Shown here: piece after piece, positions 43,786 through 51,431 of the stretch
Layout of the letters: every line of letters begins with the position of its first letter
Numbering within the stretch: position 1 is the stretch's first letter
Assembly: GCF_900102965.1 (NCBI RefSeq)
Contig: NZ_FNGM01000003.1
Location: forward strand, 186,001-250,000
Direction of reading: 5' to 3'
From: Paenibacillus jilunlii
GTDB lineage: Bacteria > Bacillota > Bacilli > Paenibacillales > Paenibacillaceae
Length of the DNA: 64,000 bases
The notes under the pieces: model-generated
Database searches by the model: none
Told to the model about the DNA's origin: nothing
Seen by the model: the letters and a program-made list of their open reading frames with translations, nothing else
Program-made: the position numbers and the translations under genes

Positions 43786-44505
43786 ATGAGAGTAATACAA
43801 GAGGGCCATCTGCTGCAGCTTACCTGGTTGCCAAGATTATTTCCCGTAAACTGTTACCTGGTTGAAGAAAATGATGGACTGACGTTGATCGATGCTGCCA
43901 TGTCATTCAGTGTGCAAGGAATTCTGGCTACAGCAGCCAAGCTGAATAAGCCCATTAACCGCATTATACTGACACATGCCCATGGTGATCATGTCGGAGC
44001 ACTGGATGAACTCAAGCAGCGGCTTCCGGCAGCCCGGGTATACATTTCAGAGCGGGATGCGGCATTGCTAAGAGGGGATCGTTCCCTGAGGGAGGGCGAG
44101 CCGCAGACACCCATTAAAGGCAGTGTGCCAACCAAAATCACCACTGTACCAGATATCCTGCTGCAGGAGGGCGATGCGGTAGGTTCGTTAACAGCGGTCG
44201 CTTCGCCCGGACATACACCGGGTTCGATGTCTTTTCTGGATGAGCGTACAGGAGCGCTCGTTGCCGGGGATGCTTTGCAGACCTTCCGGAGAACAGCAGT
44301 CGCGGGGACTGTAGTGCCGTTATTTCCTTTTCCTGCTATGGCTACCTGGAATAAGGCCAGTGCCTTGGAAAGTGCAATTAAGCTTCACAAGCTGTCACCG
44401 AAGGTGCTTGCTGTGGGACATGGCAATCTGCTGTATGCACCACTTGAACACATGAAATATGCGATACAACAAGCTGAACAGCTTCAGCGGAAAGCGGGGA
44501 AATGA
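43786..44505 (+). CDS. MBL-fold metallo-hydrolase
   Basis: A 239-residue metallo-beta-lactamase-fold hydrolase with H64-x-H66-x-D68-H69 (THAHGDHVG), the second-metal His in SPGHTPGSM, Asp in VAGDAL and the last His in VGHGNLL. Substrate cannot be told; relatives are hydrolases of thioesters, lactones or nucleotides. ATG 43786 follows TTGGAGGGATC. It overlaps its TetR-type neighbour's ribosome site and shares a repressed promoter, suggesting induction by a compound it helps remove. Confidence 0.87.
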   Translation: MRVIQEGHLLQLTWLPRLFPVNCYLVEENDGLTLIDAAMSFSVQGILATAAKLNKPINRIILTHAHGDHVGALDELKQRLPAARVYISERDAALLRGDRSLREGEPQTPIKGSVPTKITTVPDILLQEGDAVGSLTAVASPGHTPGSMSFLDERTGALVAGDALQTFRRTAVAGTVVPLFPFPAMATWNKASALESAIKLHKLSPKVLAVGHGNLLYAPLEHMKYAIQQAEQLQRKAGK

Positions 44506-44506
44506 A

Positions 44507-45094
44507 ATGTCGCCACGGGCAGGATTAGACACACACACATTAGTGCTGGCAGCTGCAGAGATTGCCGATGAGCAGGGCATTGAGGAAGTAACCCTGGCTG
44601 CGCTCGCAGCCAGGCTAGGCGTACGATCACCGTCGTTATATAATCACATTAACGGTCTTCAGGGGCTGCGCTCGCTGCTTGCTGTTCACGGCCTTGAGCT
44701 GCTGAATGCAGCAATAGCCGCCGCTTCGGGAGGACTGAAGGGGGATGCAGCTGTATATGCCATGGGACAGGCCTACGTGGACTTTGCCAGGAAACATCCG
44801 GGTCTGTACGAAACTACGCTGCGGGCACCGGAGGAAGGCAATTCAGAGCTGGAGAGGGCAAGCGAACAGGTACTGACCTTAATTATTGGGCTGCTGTCCT
44901 GTTACGAGCTGGATGCAGAAGGTGAATTGCATGCGGTCCGGGGGCTGCGCAGCTTACTGCACGGATTTGCTGCCTTGGAGAACAAGGGGGCGTTCGGGAT
45001 GCCTTTGGATACGAATATCAGCTTGAACTGGCTGATCAGCACATTCATCGCCGGCATCCGCAGCATGAGTTCAAGCACTGGAACTGGGCAGTAA
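44507..45094 (+). CDS. TetR-family regulator with WHG-type C-terminal domain
   Basis: A 195-residue repressor. The N-terminal helix-turn-helix reads VTLAALAARLGVRSPSLYNHINGLQGLRS (about 27-55). The C-terminal part (KHPGLYETTLRAP, LRSLLHGFAALEN) fits the WHG/TetR_C family. The frame is open upstream, but ATG 44507 behind GCGGGGAAATGAA is chosen, one base after the hydrolase stop. It most likely binds the two AACTAA-N5-TTAGTT operators ahead of the operon, controlling itself. Confidence 0.87.
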   Translation: MSPRAGLDTHTLVLAAAEIADEQGIEEVTLAALAARLGVRSPSLYNHINGLQGLRSLLAVHGLELLNAAIAAASGGLKGDAAVYAMGQAYVDFARKHPGLYETTLRAPEEGNSELERASEQVLTLIIGLLSCYELDAEGELHAVRGLRSLLHGFAALENKGAFGMPLDTNISLNWLISTFIAGIRSMSSSTGTGQ

Positions 45095-45129
45095 AGGATC
45101 AAGAATATGAACCGCAGGAGGGAAAGTTG

Positions 45130-45819
45130 ATGAGCAGCATGGAAGAGCAAGGGATGGTAACGACTTATGAAGAAATGAAAGAGGTTATCGGCAAACTAGG
45201 GATTGTTCCGCTGGCTGCACTGATACCCGGTCATCCGTCCGTAAACGGATTAACCAAAGCCGAGAACTGGCATACCGATACAGAGCTTGACCCTTGGGCC
45301 TGGCGTGCCCGGTTTCCCGGTGAAGGTCATGCTGCATACGGGAAATTTATCCGCAAAAAAGCGGTCCTGGTCGCCAGAGAATGGTTCCCGGCTTATACGG
45401 CGGCTGCGGGCAGCTCACAATCCTTGGAGGAACGCTTTGATAGTGGATTGTGCAGCAGAGAAGCGCTAACCCTGCTTCAGATTATCCGTGACAATCAAGG
45501 CATTGAGACACGTGAGCTCCGTATGCTGGCTGATATGAAGGCGAAGGAGAAGAAAACTGCTTTTGACAATGCAGTTACGGAACTGCAGGGTACTCTGGAT
45601 ATTGTGATTTCAGGAGTGAAGGAGCGCCATAATGCCGAAGGAGAGAAGAACGGCTGGAACAGCACCTCGTTTGAAACCGCCGGCCACTGGATGGCAGAGA
45701 ATCATATACCAGAATATAAAGGAACGAGGGATGAGGCTGTAGCGTGGCTGCGCAACCGGATGGAAGGGAACTGGAATCCTGCGTCTATAAGCTGGCTGGG
45801 CAAAGTGTTGTCCTGGTAG
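45130..45819 (+). CDS. AlkZ-related / YcaQ-like helical protein (tentative)
   Basis: A 229-residue soluble protein with WHTDTELDPWAWRARFPGEGHAAYGKFIRKKAVLVAREWFPAY near residues 47-90, followed by SREALTLLQIIRDNQGIETRELRML, which looks like a winged-helix segment. This pattern recalls proteins labelled AlkZ-related (a DNA-glycosylase-like superfamily), but no catalytic residues are clear, so enzyme activity is not claimed. Preceded by GGAGGGAAAG; ATG 45130 is preferred to TTG 45127. It follows the TetR gene by 35 bases and may be part of the same operon. Confidence 0.55.
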   Translation: MSSMEEQGMVTTYEEMKEVIGKLGIVPLAALIPGHPSVNGLTKAENWHTDTELDPWAWRARFPGEGHAAYGKFIRKKAVLVAREWFPAYTAAAGSSQSLEERFDSGLCSREALTLLQIIRDNQGIETRELRMLADMKAKEKKTAFDNAVTELQGTLDIVISGVKERHNAEGEKNGWNSTSFETAGHWMAENHIPEYKGTRDEAVAWLRNRMEGNWNPASISWLGKVLSW

Positions 45820-45851
45820 GTTGAACCGGGTTCACCATACCCGATAAGATA

Positions 45852-45902
45852 GTTGAACAAATAAACGGCTGACCCGTTCCCGTAAGGGCAGGCGTCAGCC
45901 GT
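45852..45902 (-). terminator. Terminator of the small membrane-protein gene
   Basis: ACGGCTGAC (45865-45873) and GTCAGCCGT (45894-45902) pair; on the minus strand the stem is followed by TTATTTGTT. It serves the gene at 45942 and may also stop transcription from the left. Confidence 0.75.
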
Positions 45903-45941
45903 AAGCGCTTTCTATAAAGCGTATATAATGGAATGAGCCTC

Positions 45942-46115
45942 TTACAGCATGGGGGCCAGGTAAGCAATCAGAAAATACAGGAATCCGAACAGCAGCATGA
46001 CATAGGCCGTATACTTGATGGCATTGGAAGCAGCGATGCTTGAGTCGGTAGGGGCCTCAGCTTCTGTCCGGTCCGGTTTGACCGTGTCCAGGTCGTGGGA
46101 GAATGATTCTTTCAT
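45942..46115 (-). CDS. Small single-pass membrane protein (57 residues)
   Basis: An acidic, hydrophilic N-terminal half (MKESFSHDLDTVKPDRTEAE) and one membrane segment at the end (TAYVMLLFGFLYFLIAYLAPML). The frame is open far upstream, but ATG 46115 has a perfect AAGGAGGG seven bases before it, so the true product is 57 residues. No family recognised; the layout fits a tail-anchored membrane peptide or a small subunit. The upstream gap (46116-46253) has three TTGTGA copies, which may be operator sites. Confidence 0.75.
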   Translation of the reverse strand: MKESFSHDLDTVKPDRTEAEAPTDSSIAASNAIKYTAYVMLLFGFLYFLIAYLAPML

Positions 46116-46253
46116 CGGAATGCCCTCCTTGAAAATAGAATCCTTAACTGTATTGTGACATAATTGTGAATAAAATTCAACAATATTGTGAATGATTTTT
46201 GAACAAAACTTCAAATTCGGACTATTTATTTGCTGAATTATAGCTGTATAGCT

Positions 46254-46300
46254 AAAAAAACACCCTGAGATGCTCTTTTTCAAGAGAATCTACAGGGTGT
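46254..46300 (-). terminator. Terminator of the M29 aminopeptidase pair
   Basis: On the minus strand ACACCCTG (46300-46293) and CAGGGTGT (46267-46260) close a stem that contains TCTCTT...AAGAG, followed by TTTTTT. Confidence 0.85.
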
Positions 46301-46343
46301 ATTGTGTGTTAATGCAATTTGTCAAGCTATCAAAATGGCAGGG

Positions 46344-47573
46344 TTAAGCCCAATTTCCGTTGCGGAAGATAGGTTCGGCTAGGCCTTCATCCGTTATGCC
46401 GTCGATATTCATATCCGCAGAACCCATCATGAAATCCACATGGGTCAGGCTCTGGTTCATCCCGTGCCCGGCAAGCTGTTCTTTGGTCATTGCCGTACCT
46501 TGTTCCAGAGTGAAAGCGTAAGCTGCTCCCAGAGCCAGGTGACAGGAAGCATTCTCATCGTAAAGCGTAGTAAAGTACAGAATGCCGCTTTCCGAGATAG
46601 GAGAGTGGTAGGGAACGAGGGCGACTTCCCCGAAATAAGCCGAGCCTTCGTCCATCGCCAGCAGAGATGCTAACGCATCCTGGCCTACTTCTGCAGTGAA
46701 ATCTGTAACTTTCCCATTCTCCAGGGTAAGGGTGAAACGGTCGATGATGTTGCCGCTATAGCTTAGCGGTTTCGTGCTGCTGACTGTACCGTTTGCTCCT
46801 GTCTTAAGCGGTGCCGTAAATACCTCTTCTGTAGGGATATTTGCCAGAAAAGGAACTCCGCGTCCGTTCACAGCCCCCGCTTGGCACCAAATATGCCCTT
46901 CCGGCAGCTCAAGCATGAGATCAGTGCCTGGCGCGGTATAGTGGAGCTTGCGGTATTTTTTCGCATTCAGAACATCACAGCGCTGCTTCAGGCCGCCCAG
47001 GTGATGGCTCCAGGCCTCAACCGGATTCTCCTGGTCTGCTCTGACAGCCTTGAAGATGGCATCCCAGAGCAGTTCTACCTGCTGCTCTGGCGGAGCGTCA
47101 GGGAATACCTTGGCCGCCCATACAGGTGAGGGGTATGCTACCAGGCTCCAACTGACATGGTTGCCCATCAGCAGTTCCCGGTAGGGCATCATTGCTTGAC
47201 CGGCAGTACGCTGATTATCGGCAATGCGCACCGGATCGATCCCGTTCAGCAGATCCGGATTTGTCGAAATGATCGACAGGAAGGCTGCTCCGTTTTTTGC
47301 CAGGTCCTCCAGCTCGTCGGCTTGCCATTTTGGCGGTTCGAGGAAGCTTTCGGACGGCGCCAGCTCGTAACGTGTGCGGGTGACAAGTTCATCCGTATAA
47401 TTCACCTTAACCAGCTTTGCACCGGCTTCATAGGCTTTGCGCACAACCAGACGCACCAGTTCTGCCGATGCTATATCAGCGTTGACCACAAGTGTCTGTC
47501 CCGGCTGAATATTAATTCCGATTTTGACCGTCAGCAGGGCGTAATTCTCCAGCTTTTGCTTAAAACTCAGCAT
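46344..47573 (-). CDS. M29-family aminopeptidase (second of a tandem pair)
   Basis: A 409-residue metallo-aminopeptidase of the AmpS/AMP-T family. Conserved blocks hold the two-metal site: Glu in NIPTEEVFTAP, Glu in YFGEVALVP, His in ASCHLALGAAY and the His/Asp of THVDFMMGSADM. It removes N-terminal residues from peptides in the cytoplasm. The start is ATG 47573 with AGAGGAG; a TTG at 47603 is in frame but has no site. It lies downstream of and is closely similar to 47610-48842, so this is a tandem duplication. Confidence 0.9.
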   Translation of the reverse strand: MLSFKQKLENYALLTVKIGINIQPGQTLVVNADIASAELVRLVVRKAYEAGAKLVKVNYTDELVTRTRYELAPSESFLEPPKWQADELEDLAKNGAAFLSIISTNPDLLNGIDPVRIADNQRTAGQAMMPYRELLMGNHVSWSLVAYPSPVWAAKVFPDAPPEQQVELLWDAIFKAVRADQENPVEAWSHHLGGLKQRCDVLNAKKYRKLHYTAPGTDLMLELPEGHIWCQAGAVNGRGVPFLANIPTEEVFTAPLKTGANGTVSSTKPLSYSGNIIDRFTLTLENGKVTDFTAEVGQDALASLLAMDEGSAYFGEVALVPYHSPISESGILYFTTLYDENASCHLALGAAYAFTLEQGTAMTKEQLAGHGMNQSLTHVDFMMGSADMNIDGITDEGLAEPIFRNGNWA

Positions 47574-47609
47574 AGTACCACTCCTCTTAATATCTCTGTT
47601 CAATCTGTC

Positions 47610-48842
47610 TTAGAACGCCCAGTTACCCTTCAGAAATACAGGTTCTCTGGTTCCGTCAGCAGTGATTCCGTAAATATCCATCTCCGCAGAGCCGATCATA
47701 AAATCGACATGGGTAACACTTGTATTCAGGCCGCGGGCCATCAGTTCTTCCTGATTCATATCTTTGCCACCCTCAAGACAGAAGGCGTAAGCTGTGCCAA
47801 TAGCCAGGTGGTTGGAGGCATTCTCATCGAACAAAGTATTGAAATACAGAATATTGGATTCCGAAATTGGAGATTTATGCGGGACAAGCGCCACTTCACC
47901 GAGATATTTTGCACCTTCATCCAGTCCGATGAGATATTCCAGCGCTTCCTGGCCTTGTTCGGCTGCTACACTGACGATCCGGCCTTGTTCAAAAGTAATA
48001 GAGAAGCCGTCAATAATGTTCCCGCCGTAGCTGAGCGGCTTCGTGGCTCTGACTGTTCCGTTGACACCTGTTTTGAGTGGGGCTGTGAACACTTCTTCAG
48101 TTGGCATATTGGCGACAAAAGAATGGCCTTTGGCATTGATGCTGTCCCCCTGCGCCCACAAGTGGCCTTCAGGCAGCTCGATGCTAAGATCTGTGCCGGG
48201 TGCTATGTAATGGAGGCTTTTATATTTCTTGGCGTTCAGGACATTGGCCTTTTGTTCAAGGATATCCAAATGCTCCTGCCAGGCGGCTACAGGATCTTCA
48301 CGGTCCAAACGTACGGTATGGAAAATCGCTTCCCAAAGCTTGTCTACGCGTTCATCTGCCGGAACCTCAGGGAATACCTTATCTGCCCAAGCCTGCGACG
48401 GGATGGCAACAATGCTCCAGCTGACTTTATCGGACATTTCCAATTCACGGAATTTGGTCAAAGCCTCTCCGCGGGTTTTCTGGTAGTTCGCGATCCGTTC
48501 GGGATCGATGCCTTTGAGCGCATCCGGGTCCTCGGCGATAACATGAAGGAATGCTGCGCCATTCTCGGCGAACTCGGTTATTTCACCCGCAAACCAAGTA
48601 GGCGGCTTCGTGAACACTTCCGGCGCGGCATGCTCAAATTGCTGGCGGGTAATGAATTCGTCGCTCCAGTTGACCTTGACCTGGCTTGCGCCGATGGCAT
48701 AGGCCTTGGCCGTAATGAGCCGCACAAATTCTGCAGCCGAAATAGGCGCGCTCACGATCAGGGTTTGTCCGGGTTGAACATTAACACCGATCTGAACCGC
48801 CAAGTCCGCATACTTACTAAGCTGGGCTTCCAGTTGGGGCAT
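47610..48842 (-). CDS. M29-family aminopeptidase (first of a tandem pair)
   Basis: A 410-residue paralogue with the same metal-site blocks: NMPTEEVFTAP, YLGEVALVP, ASNHLAIGTAY and THVDFMIGSAEM. The start is ATG 48842, six bases after GGAGG, not the in-frame upstream ATG at 48857. The two genes are 36 bases apart on the same strand and end in one terminator, so they form an operon. Shared stretches such as NGAAFL and PTEEVFTAPLKTG show they are copies that have drifted considerably. Confidence 0.9.
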   Translation of the reverse strand: MPQLEAQLSKYADLAVQIGVNVQPGQTLIVSAPISAAEFVRLITAKAYAIGASQVKVNWSDEFITRQQFEHAAPEVFTKPPTWFAGEITEFAENGAAFLHVIAEDPDALKGIDPERIANYQKTRGEALTKFRELEMSDKVSWSIVAIPSQAWADKVFPEVPADERVDKLWEAIFHTVRLDREDPVAAWQEHLDILEQKANVLNAKKYKSLHYIAPGTDLSIELPEGHLWAQGDSINAKGHSFVANMPTEEVFTAPLKTGVNGTVRATKPLSYGGNIIDGFSITFEQGRIVSVAAEQGQEALEYLIGLDEGAKYLGEVALVPHKSPISESNILYFNTLFDENASNHLAIGTAYAFCLEGGKDMNQEELMARGLNTSVTHVDFMIGSAEMDIYGITADGTREPVFLKGNWAF

Positions 48843-48998
48843 GGGGAATTCCTCCATTTTCGATTGATTTAGTCTTTAGTATTAAATTATTAACCGCCGG
48901 ATGAAAAAAGTCAATTGGCTTACCTATAGGTAGGGAATTGCTCATATCTCATGATATACTAAGGAATAGCCAGGATATGATGAAGGGAAGGACAGAAC

Positions 48999-49286
48999 AT
49001 GAACGTAGAAATTATAAAAGCAGAAATGAAACGCGAAGAGGATAGAAGCTTTATCGGGAGAACGGTTTTTACCCTAGAGAATCATAATTCCCCCTATGAG
49101 ATCACATTTTTCAGCAAACGCGGTACGGAATGGGATTACAGCCTGAGCTTTGCCGGCGAGCCGGGGAGTGAGGAGCAGTTCCTGGAAACCGATTCGCTGC
49201 TGGAAAATGATGACGATGTCTACAATCTCCTGCTGGATGCTGCACTGGATACCCAGGAGCTTACGGAAGAGGCTGAGGAAGAGTAG
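48999..49286 (+). CDS. Hypothetical acidic protein (95 residues)
   Basis: A small soluble protein: MNVEIIKAEMKREEDRSFIG, a beta-rich middle (TVFTLENHNSPYEITFFS, WDYSLSFAGEPG), then a strongly acidic helical tail ending EEAEEE. ATG 48999 follows GAAGGGAAGGAC. It is followed directly by a terminator, so it is a complete single-gene unit. I do not recognise a family. Confidence 0.7.
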   Translation: MNVEIIKAEMKREEDRSFIGRTVFTLENHNSPYEITFFSKRGTEWDYSLSFAGEPGSEEQFLETDSLLENDDDVYNLLLDAALDTQELTEEAEEE

Positions 49287-49294
49287 AAAGATAA

Positions 49295-49339
49295 ATGCGA
49301 CCGCTTTTGGCAGGGATGCCGGAAAAGGGTCGCATTTTT
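49295..49339 (+). terminator. Intrinsic terminator
   Basis: ATGCGACC (49295-49302) pairs with GGTCGCAT (49328-49335), with CTTTT/AAAAG inside, followed by TTTT. Confidence 0.88.
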
Positions 49340-49387
49340 GTTGTGAATATTTGTTCAGGAGGAGGTTGAAGCCGTCTTGCGCTTGTG

Positions 49388-50734
49388 TCAGCCTATAGTA
49401 ATGTTGCCTTCAGGATAGCGGTAGAGCTCTTTGCTGTTCTTCGGCTTGAGCGCGTAGGCCAAGGTCAGCGGCCCGGTACGGCCGACGAACATCAGGATAA
49501 TCACAAGTACCTTGCCTATTGTGGTTAGATTAGGTGTCAGACCCATTGTGATGCCTGAGGTACCGAAGGCAGAGACTGCTTCGAAGAGCACGGTGAGAAA
49601 ATCGGCGCTTTCGGTGACCGAGAGCAGCATCGTTGCGGACACCACAAGCATCAGCGAGAGCAGGGTCATGGTTATGGCCCGGTACACATTTTCTTTGGAA
49701 ATCCGCTGGCGGAACATGACGATGTCCTCCTTGCCCCGGATTTTGGTGTATGCGGTAACGGCCAGGATGGCGAAGGTGGTGATTTTGATTCCCCCTCCGG
49801 TTGAACCGGGAGCTGCACCGATGAACATAAGCAGAATCATGAGGAACTGGGTTGATTCGCGCAAAAGCGGGATTTCAATGGTTGTAACACCGCCGGAGCG
49901 CGGGGTGATCGCTTGCAGGAAAGACGCCATGACTTTGCCTCCGGCATGCAGCGGCTTCAAGGTAGAATTCAGTTCAAGCCAGAAAAAAACCGCAGCCCCG
50001 CCCAGAATCAAAACGGCAGAAGTTGAAAGCACGACCTGGGAATGCAGGGTCAAGCGTTTGCGTTTGGGATAGTCAATCAGATCCGACAATACAATAAACC
50101 CGATTCCGCCAAGGAAAATCAGCACCATGGAAGTAATATTCACAATCGGATCTTCGGCATAACGTGTGAGGCCGCTGAATGGACCGTGTATATCCCCAAA
50201 AAGGTCGAAACCCGCATTGTTAAAGATCGAAATGCTATGAAATAACCCGTAATACACAGCTTTGCCGAAATTCATATCGAGTGTGAATCTGGCGGCAAGG
50301 AGGATGGCTCCGCTGAGCTGGATGACAAGCGAATAAATAAGCACCCGCTGTATCAGCCGGACAATACCCTGCATCGAATTCTGGTTCATGGATTCCTGCA
50401 GCAGCAGCCGTTCTTTGAGGGAGATCCGCTTATTAAGCACAAGTGTAATCAAAGTAGCCATTGTAACGAAACCCAGTCCGCCAAATTGAAACAATACCAG
50501 CAGCACGATCTGTCCGAATAAAGTAAGCTGTGTTCCGGTATCTATGACAGCAAGCCCAGTCACACAGGTGGCTGAAGTCGCCATGAATAAAGCATCAATA
50601 AAAGAGATTCTCTCTCCGGTGGAAGCCGCAGGCAGGCATAGAAGAACCGTTCCGGCTGCGATCAGCACCATGAATCCCAGAGACAGTATTTTGGGCGGTG
50701 TCAGTTTTGGATGCGCGAAGGGTACAATAGCCAA
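49388..50734 (-). CDS. Ktr/Trk potassium channel subunit (KtrB/KtrD type)
   Basis: A 448-residue K+ translocating subunit with four M1-P-M2 repeats. The filter loops show TSATCVTGLAVID, SIFNNAGFDLFGD, ITPRSGGVTTIEIP and SAFGTSGITMGLTP, each with the key Gly. The gating region (IGAAPGSTGGGIKITT) follows. It needs a KtrA/KtrC RCK partner, which is not in the window. No c-di-AMP riboswitch is seen in front of it, unlike kimA. ATG 50734 is preceded by CAGGAGAATGAG. Confidence 0.9.
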   Translation of the reverse strand: MAIVPFAHPKLTPPKILSLGFMVLIAAGTVLLCLPAASTGERISFIDALFMATSATCVTGLAVIDTGTQLTLFGQIVLLVLFQFGGLGFVTMATLITLVLNKRISLKERLLLQESMNQNSMQGIVRLIQRVLIYSLVIQLSGAILLAARFTLDMNFGKAVYYGLFHSISIFNNAGFDLFGDIHGPFSGLTRYAEDPIVNITSMVLIFLGGIGFIVLSDLIDYPKRKRLTLHSQVVLSTSAVLILGGAAVFFWLELNSTLKPLHAGGKVMASFLQAITPRSGGVTTIEIPLLRESTQFLMILLMFIGAAPGSTGGGIKITTFAILAVTAYTKIRGKEDIVMFRQRISKENVYRAITMTLLSLMLVVSATMLLSVTESADFLTVLFEAVSAFGTSGITMGLTPNLTTIGKVLVIILMFVGRTGPLTLAYALKPKNSKELYRYPEGNITIG

Positions 50735-50884
50735 TTCTCATTCTCCTGACGTCTGAAGATAATCTGACAAGATTATACCATATCTTTAGTTCTGTCCACT
50801 AAATAGGAAGGGAATTGACATATTTTATCGAAATGGTAAAGAGGCTCGATTATTTACAAGATATATAGAGGAGGCATACTGGCT

Positions 50885-51238
50885 GTGACAAGTCCGATTC
50901 TGAATCAGATTGGCGCTGTTTTTATTCCGGTTAGTGATATTGAAAGGTCGAAAAACTGGTATTGCAGTTTGCTGGGGCTTCCCCTTGACGGAGAGGTGCT
51001 GTTCGGACATCTGTACGTGATTCCGATGCAAGGACCCGGCATTGTGCTGGACAGCAGAATTTTCACAGCGGCGGCTGTACTGAAGGTTCCTTCTTTCCAT
51101 CTGAACACTGAGGATATTGATGCCGCCTATGATTTTGTCAAAGAATCCGGAGCGGAGCTGCTGACCGACATTGAGCATGACCACTGGTTCAATTTCAAGG
51201 ACCCGGACGGGAATGTACTGATGATCTGCCGATGTTAG
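50885..51238 (+). CDS. VOC/glyoxalase-fold protein
   Basis: A 117-residue protein of the vicinal-oxygen-chelate superfamily: start ILNQIGAVFIPVSDIERSKNWYCSLLGLP and end HWFNFKDPDGNVLMIC. One module, so it probably dimerises. Members include glyoxalase and antibiotic-resistance or dioxygenase-like enzymes; the reaction cannot be told. GTG 50885 follows AGAGGAGG about ten bases upstream. Confidence 0.85.
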   Translation: MTSPILNQIGAVFIPVSDIERSKNWYCSLLGLPLDGEVLFGHLYVIPMQGPGIVLDSRIFTAAAVLKVPSFHLNTEDIDAAYDFVKESGAELLTDIEHDHWFNFKDPDGNVLMICRC

Positions 51239-51254
51239 AAGATGCGGAAAATTA

Positions 51255-51321
51255 ATTAATATCATTAATAATGAAATATAATTAATGACGTTAATAATAC
51301 TAGATTATTAATTGCATTAAT
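51255..51321. promoter_or_regulatory. Array of three ATTAAT-N3-(A/G)TTAAT sites with 26-bp phasing
   Basis: Three 15-bp units: ATTAAT-ATC-ATTAAT (51255-51269), ATTAAT-GAC-GTTAAT (51281-51295) and ATTAAT-TGC-ATTAAT (51307-51321). Centres are at 51262, 51288 and 51314, exactly 26 bp apart. A TATAAT follows at 51322-51327, then an ATG at 51330 that opens only 11 codons (MEIEQDFSRRI) before a stop. No full gene lies between the array and the terminator at 51387. Confidence 0.75.
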
Positions 51322-51386
51322 TATAATAATGGAGATTGAGCAGGATTTTTCCAGACGGATCTGAGTCCATGTAATCTATCCAAAAC

Positions 51387-51416
51387 AAAAGGCGCTCCGC
51401 ATTTGGAGCGCCTTTT
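51387..51416. terminator. Bidirectional intrinsic terminator
   Basis: GGCGCTCC (51391-51398) pairs with GGAGCGCC (51405-51412), with AAAA on the left and TTTT on the right. It ends the CNNM gene from the right and any transcript from the VOC side. Confidence 0.92.
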
Positions 51417-51431
51417 GTTCTATATATACGA

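Noticed and set aside
47157..48872. Long 571-codon open frame on the + strand
   Set aside because: It lies wholly antisense to the two M29 aminopeptidase genes, which have clear motifs and ribosome sites; the antisense frame has no family features.
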